A stretch of 34,327 bases of DNA from NCBI GenBank assembly GCA_944350225.1, contig CALVOH010000003.1:1-34327 (forward strand), read 5' to 3'. The notes beneath the pieces were generated by a model that saw only the letters and a program-made list of their open reading frames with translations, made no database searches and had not been told where the DNA came from. Both the position numbers and the translations under genes were made by a program. Shown here one piece after another: positions 30,275 to 34,327 of the stretch; the first letter of the stretch is position 1, and each line of letters starts with the position of its first letter. The stretch comes from an uncultured Clostridia bacterium (GTDB lineage Bacteria > Bacillota > Clostridia > Christensenellales > UBA1242).

Positions 30275-31840
30275 TTATATTTTTGAAAGGTCTTCAAGTT
30301 CTTTTCCAACGTCTAGCCTTGGGAATAGAATTGGAAGAGGGTTTACGCTTTCAGCTTTTATAGCATAAAACTTTTTAATGTCTTCAAACGAAAATGGTGC
30401 TTCTTCGCCTAATGCGTTCAAAACTTTTGTCGAAGCGCTTGGCAAAAATGAATAGAGCAATGTTGATCCAATTCTTATGCACTCTAACAAGTTTCTCATG
30501 ACTGTTGCAAGACGATTTTGCTTTTCAGGATCTTTTGCTAAACGGAATGGCTCGGTCTTTTCAATGTAAGCATTCGCTTTTGAAAAAATGTTAAAAACAC
30601 TTGCTAGTGCTTTTGAAACATCAAAATCTTGCATATATTTCATGGCCTTCTCACTTTCGCTAAACACTTCATCCTTCAATGAAGAATCTTCTTCATCGTC
30701 TTGTGCAACGGGAACTGCGGAGTTAAAATATTTCTTTAACATTGAAAAAGTCCTGGACACAAGGTTTCCAAAATTGTTGCAAAGGTCGCTGTTAAATTTG
30801 TTTAAAAATGCTTCAGTTGAGTATGCGCCGTCAGAACCAAACGGGATCTCGCGCAACAAATAGTAACGAACTGCGTCAGATGAATATCTTGGGACCAAAA
30901 TTCTAGGATCTGTGCATTCAACAGTGTTGGTTTTTTTGCTTTTTGAAAGTTTGTCGCCTCCAAGCAAAAGCCAACCATGTCCAAAAATTTGTTTTGGCAA
31001 CGGCAAGCCTAGTGCCATTAAAACTGCAGGCCAAATTATTGCATGAAAACGGACGATGTCTTTTCCAACCATATGCACATCTGCTGGCCAATACTTTTTA
31101 AAAAGTGTTTCATCGTCAGAAAGATAGCCAAGCCCTGTCAAATAATTTGACAAAGCATCTATCCAAACATAAATGGTGTGTTTAGGGTCAAAATCTACCG
31201 GTATGCCCCACTCTACGCTTGTCCTTGTAACACAAAGGTCTTCTAATCCTGGTTTTATAAAATTGTTGACCATTTCGTTTACACGACTTGCTGGCAATAG
31301 AAATTTCGGGTTGTCTTTGTATAGTTTCAACAGTTTATCAGAAAACTCCGACAACTTAAAAAAGTATGCCTCTTCCTCTTGTTCAACAACCTCTCTGCCA
31401 CAATCAGGGCATTTGCCATTTACAAGCTGGCTTTCAGTCCAAAACGCTTCACATGGCAAACAGTAAAGACCTTTGTAAGTCGATTTATAAATATAACCAC
31501 TTTCGTAAAGTTTGTTAAAAATCTTTTTTACAGCATCAACGTGGTTTTCATCTGTTGTTCTTATAAATTTGTCATATTCTATATTTAGCATACTCCAAAG
31601 ATTTTTAGTGTCTGCAACTATCTCATCTAGTTGTTGCTTAACATCTTTTCCAGCTTTTTTTGCAGCTTCAAAAACTTTTTGCCCGTGCTCATCTGTGCCC
31701 GTCATATAGAAAACGTCCTTTCCTTCAAGTTTTTTAAAACGAGCAATAGCATCACAAATAATAGTTGTGTAGCAGTTTCCTATTGTGAGCTTAGAACTAG
31801 GATAATAAATTGGTGTTGTAATATAAAACTTTTCTTTCAT
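30275..31840 (-). CDS. metG: Methionyl-tRNA synthetase
   Basis: MetRS charges initiator and elongator tRNA-Met. The class I signature has the form LTIGN in place of HIGH (after TTPIYYPSSK), and the second is KLSKS. Zinc-knuckle Cys residues are visible as CLPC and CPDC. TGTDEHGQKV and YVWIDALSNYLTG are family landmarks. At 521 residues it ends after the anticodon-binding helices and lacks the C-terminal EMAP-like tRNA-binding domain of longer enzymes. The start at 31840 has an AAAGGA site; another in-frame ATG eight codons upstream is less likely. It diverges from the small membrane protein gene. Confidence 0.95.
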   Translation of the reverse strand: MKEKFYITTPIYYPSSKLTIGNCYTTIICDAIARFKKLEGKDVFYMTGTDEHGQKVFEAAKKAGKDVKQQLDEIVADTKNLWSMLNIEYDKFIRTTDENHVDAVKKIFNKLYESGYIYKSTYKGLYCLPCEAFWTESQLVNGKCPDCGREVVEQEEEAYFFKLSEFSDKLLKLYKDNPKFLLPASRVNEMVNNFIKPGLEDLCVTRTSVEWGIPVDFDPKHTIYVWIDALSNYLTGLGYLSDDETLFKKYWPADVHMVGKDIVRFHAIIWPAVLMALGLPLPKQIFGHGWLLLGGDKLSKSKKTNTVECTDPRILVPRYSSDAVRYYLLREIPFGSDGAYSTEAFLNKFNSDLCNNFGNLVSRTFSMLKKYFNSAVPVAQDDEEDSSLKDEVFSESEKAMKYMQDFDVSKALASVFNIFSKANAYIEKTEPFRLAKDPEKQNRLATVMRNLLECIRIGSTLLYSFLPSASTKVLNALGEEAPFSFEDIKKFYAIKAESVNPLPILFPRLDVGKELEDLSKI

Positions 31841-31870
31841 GTTGTCTACGTCCTTTAAAATCATATAACA

Positions 31871-31899
31871 AATTTATCACACTCATCTATATTTGTCAA
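31871..31899 (-). promoter_or_regulatory. metG promoter
   Basis: On the minus strand a perfect TTGACA and TAAATT are separated by 17 bases. Its -35 box lies eight bases from that of the divergent promoter. Confidence 0.55.
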
Positions 31900-31907
31900 A
31901 CGATTGC

Positions 31908-31936
31908 TTTACAAAACGACTGAAAAATGCTAATAT
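31908..31936 (+). promoter_or_regulatory. Promoter placed for a leaderless transcript
   Basis: TTTACA and TAATAT are separated by 17 bases, and the ATG follows after exactly six bases with no ribosome-binding site. Confidence 0.55.
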
Positions 31937-31942
31937 TTTGTT

Positions 31943-32377
31943 ATGGAAATATGGAAAAAAGCACTGATTTGGTGTGGTGTAATTATTGGCGGAGGAGCGA
32001 TATTCGTAATAATTGTATATGCAATTTTGCGTAACTTTTCAATCCCAACAGCACCTGCTGGTGATTATATTTTAAAAAGTGTCGAAGTCAAAACTGACGC
32101 AGGTTACGAAACTATCGAAGAGTATTTTGACAAATCGTATTTCATAACTATCGATGATGAAGGGCTCTTGATTAGCCACTCGTCCGACAAAGGCATAGTT
32201 GAAAATGACGTTGGATATGTTGTTGCAGTAATTGGTGAAGAACTTGCAATTTATTTTAACGATGATGAAGCAAACCTTGCCTATCAAGGCTACTACAAAG
32301 ATAACACAATAAAAATCGCCGTTTCGTCAAGCACTGATTTGTTTCGATACACTTACGTTTTGGAGGAGACAAAATGA
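31943..32377 (+). CDS. Small membrane-anchored protein, unknown function
   Basis: The 144-residue protein has one N-terminal membrane segment (about residues 8-29, with GGGAIFVIIVYAIL). The outer beta-rich domain begins GDYILKSVEVKTDAGYETIEEYF and resembles small lipocalin-like extracellular domains of clostridia, though I cannot assign a family. Its last bases overlap the next gene as ATGA, so the activase gene is translationally coupled to it. The start has no Shine-Dalgarno site and is placed six bases after a -10 box. Confidence 0.68.
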   Translation: MEIWKKALIWCGVIIGGGAIFVIIVYAILRNFSIPTAPAGDYILKSVEVKTDAGYETIEEYFDKSYFITIDDEGLLISHSSDKGIVENDVGYVVAVIGEELAIYFNDDEANLAYQGYYKDNTIKIAVSSSTDLFRYTYVLEETK

Positions 32378-33063
32378 AAGTTTTTGGATTTGAAAAATTG
32401 TCAATGGTAGATTTTCCTGGACATTTGTGTTGCACAGTCTTTACAGGTGGATGCAACTTTAAATGCCCATTTTGTCAAAATTCAGATCTAGTAAAAATGC
32501 AAAACCTTCGCGAAATATATCAAGATGAGATTTTTTCATATTTGTCAAAGCGAAAAGGTGTTATTGACTCTGTGTGTATTTCAGGAGGCGAGCCTACAAT
32601 TTACCCTGATCTCGAACAATTTATAGTAAAAATAAAAAGTTTAGGCTTTCTTGTAAAGCTTGACACAAACGGCACAAATTATGAAATGTTAAAACGTTTG
32701 ATTGAAAAGAACCTTGTTGACTACGTGGCAATGGATATAAAAAATTCTTTATCTGCTTATGGTGAAACAGCAGGCACAAATTTTGTCGACTTGGAAAACA
32801 TAAAAAAAAGTGTTGAACTTTTAAAAAGAAATTTGGTTGATTATGAATTTCGAACAACATTAGTAAAACAATTTCATTCGACTTCGACGATAACAGAAAT
32901 GGCGAATTGGCTTAATGGAGCAAAAAGAATATTTTTACAACACTTTGTGGATAATGGAACTTGTTTACAAAAAGGTCTTAACGAAGTTGAAAAACAAGAC
33001 GCAGAAAAGTTTTTAGACATATTAAAAAACCACGTAAATTATGTCGAATTACGCGGTTATTAG
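32374..33063 (+). CDS. Anaerobic ribonucleotide reductase activating protein (radical SAM)
   Basis: This family uses a 4Fe-4S cluster and S-adenosylmethionine to make a glycyl radical in the anaerobic class III ribonucleotide reductase. The cluster motif is GGCNFKCPFC (Cys27, Cys31, Cys34), preceded by the typical SMVDFPGHLCCTVFT. CISGGEPT, DTNGT and YVAMDIKN follow as in the NrdG2 subgroup. The length of 229 is normal. The reductase NrdD is not in the window, so the exact partner is not shown; other glycyl-radical enzymes are possible. GGAG supports the start, and the gene overlaps the membrane protein gene by four bases. Confidence 0.88.
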   Translation: MKVFGFEKLSMVDFPGHLCCTVFTGGCNFKCPFCQNSDLVKMQNLREIYQDEIFSYLSKRKGVIDSVCISGGEPTIYPDLEQFIVKIKSLGFLVKLDTNGTNYEMLKRLIEKNLVDYVAMDIKNSLSAYGETAGTNFVDLENIKKSVELLKRNLVDYEFRTTLVKQFHSTSTITEMANWLNGAKRIFLQHFVDNGTCLQKGLNEVEKQDAEKFLDILKNHVNYVELRGY

Positions 33064-33082
33064 AAACAAATTTTTTGCTTTT

Positions 33083-33514
33083 TTATATCACGTACAATAA
33101 AATTATGAGAATTGCGCTCAAAACTGTTGTTAATATTGACAATATCATAAAAACCAATTTTAAAGTTTTTCTTTTAGCACTAAGCGAGTATGACAATATG
33201 TTTAAAATGCTAGACACAGCACTTATAATCAAACAAGGAAAGCCAAAATAGGCAAACATAGCAACTAAGCCAATAGCTGTTGCCAACTTTTCTCCCTCTT
33301 TGGCTAAAACATAATCTATAAATGTGTCCATAAATATTATTGCAAAAATTAAACCGACACAAAATAATATTATGCCAATTATCAAAAGGACATTGCTTGC
33401 GATGTTCTTTTTTCTAGCAGAATTTTCTCTTTGCATACTATCATTTGATTTCTCATTTTCAATCTTATTTATTTCTTCGTTTTGCAAAGATGTTTGCTCT
33501 TCTTCGTTTTGCAT
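33083..33514 (-). CDS. Membrane protein with charged N-terminal tail
   Basis: The 143-residue protein has an acidic, Glu/Asn-rich N-terminal tail of about 35 residues and three membrane segments (about 39-65, 78-106 and 117-143). No family is recognised with certainty; the layout resembles small DUF4190-type proteins. A modest AGGG site precedes the ATG. It converges with the activase gene, with 19 bases between the stops. The 143 bases upstream (33515-33657) hold no other gene. Confidence 0.65.
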   Translation of the reverse strand: MQNEEEQTSLQNEEINKIENEKSNDSMQRENSARKKNIASNVLLIIGIILFCVGLIFAIIFMDTFIDYVLAKEGEKLATAIGLVAMFAYFGFPCLIISAVSSILNILSYSLSAKRKTLKLVFMILSILTTVLSAILIILLYVI

Positions 33515-33657
33515 TTTTCTACCCTGTTGTCATTTTAACATATTTTAAACTTAATACAAAACACTAGAAAAATTATTTTCAACCAAGACTAATTCTTATT
33601 TTAAAAACTGTATTTAATTCTTAATTTTTTTATAAGCAAACAATTCTTGTTTTGCTT

Positions 33658-34327
33658 TCACACTAGGCTCTCCAAATACGTGCTAGCACTCGTTGCGGCT
33701 ATTGCCCCATCTGAGCAAGCAGTTGTTAGCTGTCTAACCTTTTTTAGTCTGCAATCTCCAGCTACAAACAAACCCCGTGTTTTTGTCTCCATGTTCTCAT
33801 TGGCTATGATATAACCGTCTTTCGACAAATCCACAAGTTGAGAATAAATTTTGTTGTTTGGCACTTGGCCTATCGCAACAAAAAGTGCTTTGCTTTTTAG
33901 CGTAAATCTCTGTTTTTGTGTGTCTTCAAAAACAAGTCCTTCAAGCTCGTTTTTTCCAATAAGCTCAACAAGTTTGGCGTTATGTGTTATTTTTACGTTC
34001 TCTTTTTTTAATAAAGCGTTTACTAGATTTTGATCGCCAAAAAATTTGTCAAACATCGTTACAACATGAACACCTTTGCACTGCGAAGATAAAAGAAGCG
34101 CATATTGAAGAGCAGTATTGCCATCTCCTATTAAAACAACTTCATCTCCCGCATAAAACGCACCATCGCATAGAGCACAATAGCTTATACCATGCCCAAT
34201 CAAATTTTCTTCATTTTCTAAATTTAATTTTCTGTGCTCGACACCGGAAGCAATGATTACTGCCCTCGCTTCCAATTTGTCAAACTCAGTTTTAACAACG
34301 AATATGTCGCCGATTTTTTCTAAACGT
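33658..34327 (-). CDS. Thioredoxin reductase-like flavoprotein (5' end outside window)
   Basis: About 222 C-terminal residues are visible; the gene runs in from the right edge (the frame is open to 34327, so the TTG near 34275 is not its start). Family motifs: ARAVIIASGVEHRKL, the redox pair in YCALCDGAF, the dinucleotide site LIGDGNTALQYA, AIGQVPNN, and the FAD-site GLFVAGDCR followed by RQLTTACSDGAIAA. The NADPH-specifying HRRxxxR segment of classical TrxB is replaced by MFDKFFGD. NADPH may therefore not be the donor; ferredoxin- or NADH-using relatives are known in clostridia. Confidence 0.85.
   Translation of the reverse strand, partial: RLEKIGDIFVVKTEFDKLEARAVIIASGVEHRKLNLENEENLIGHGISYCALCDGAFYAGDEVVLIGDGNTALQYALLLSSQCKGVHVVTMFDKFFGDQNLVNALLKKENVKITHNAKLVELIGKNELEGLVFEDTQKQRFTLKSKALFVAIGQVPNNKIYSQLVDLSKDGYIIANENMETKTRGLFVAGDCRLKKVRQLTTACSDGAIAATSASTYLESLV

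Noticed and set aside
34000-34275. TTG near 34275 as the start of the TrxB-like gene
   Set aside because: The frame stays open to the window edge with family-like sequence (GDIFVVKTEFDKLEAR), so the gene is truncated by the window.
1-34327. CRISPR array or phage gene cluster
   Set aside because: No regularly spaced repeats were seen, and no capsid, terminase, portal or tail module; the only mobile trace is the recombinase relic.

Overview
The window looks like chromosomal DNA from a low-GC, Gram-positive, endospore-forming anaerobe of the Clostridia type. Evidence: spoIIE next to tilS, a Spo0A-type regulator, a CwlD-type spore cortex amidase, lipoproteins, Shine-Dalgarno sites of the GGAGG type, TTGACA/TATAAT promoters, tRNA genes with encoded CCA, and a radical-SAM activase of the anaerobic ribonucleotide reductase type. 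The organism itself cannot be named from the sequence.

Layout. 1-7.4 kb: a minus-strand block with a gene leaving the left edge, tilS, spoIIE, a guanylate kinase-like gene and cwlD. It is followed by a plus-strand ankyrin-like gene enclosed between cwlD and a truncated relic of cwlD. 7.6-8.2 kb: two small plus-strand genes of unknown function. 8.2-13.3 kb: the gatC-gatA-gatB-aspS operon for indirect Asn-tRNA (and possibly Gln-tRNA) synthesis. It is preceded by a short leader ORF with seven Asn codons, a 10-bp antiterminator and an overlapping 11-bp terminator. 13.4-18.6 kb: small envelope proteins, spo0A with an altered receiver site, a lipoprotein, a metallophosphoesterase and yqeY. 18.7-25.1 kb: tRNA-Met, then two almost identical 1,130-bp direct repeats, each carrying an Ig-like-domain gene. 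They flank glmM, a stand-alone GlmU-type acetyltransferase and a small membrane protein. An acidic lipoprotein and tRNA-Ser(GCT) follow. 25.1-25.9 kb: a decayed large serine recombinase abutting the tRNA. 25.9-29.7 kb: a YgjV-GNAT fusion, a PH-domain protein, a transglutaminase-like gene and two copies (one dead) of a YjzC-like gene. 29.7-34.3 kb: dut, metG, a small membrane protein coupled to an NrdG-type activase, a membrane protein and a partial trxB-like gene.

Main interest. The gatCAB-aspS leader has the parts of a trp/his-type ribosome-mediated attenuator, but the codons it reads are Asn codons and the operon downstream makes Asn-tRNA. AspRS has His at residue 31, as in non-discriminating enzymes, which fits. 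Other notable points: (1) at least four genes have a sigma-A-like promoter whose -10 box lies exactly six bases before the ATG and no ribosome-binding site, suggesting leaderless mRNAs; (2) Spo0A has Glu at the phosphorylation position; (3) the 1,130-bp repeats flank the cell-wall precursor gene glmM; (4) two accessory genes each lie between an intact gene and a broken copy of that gene.
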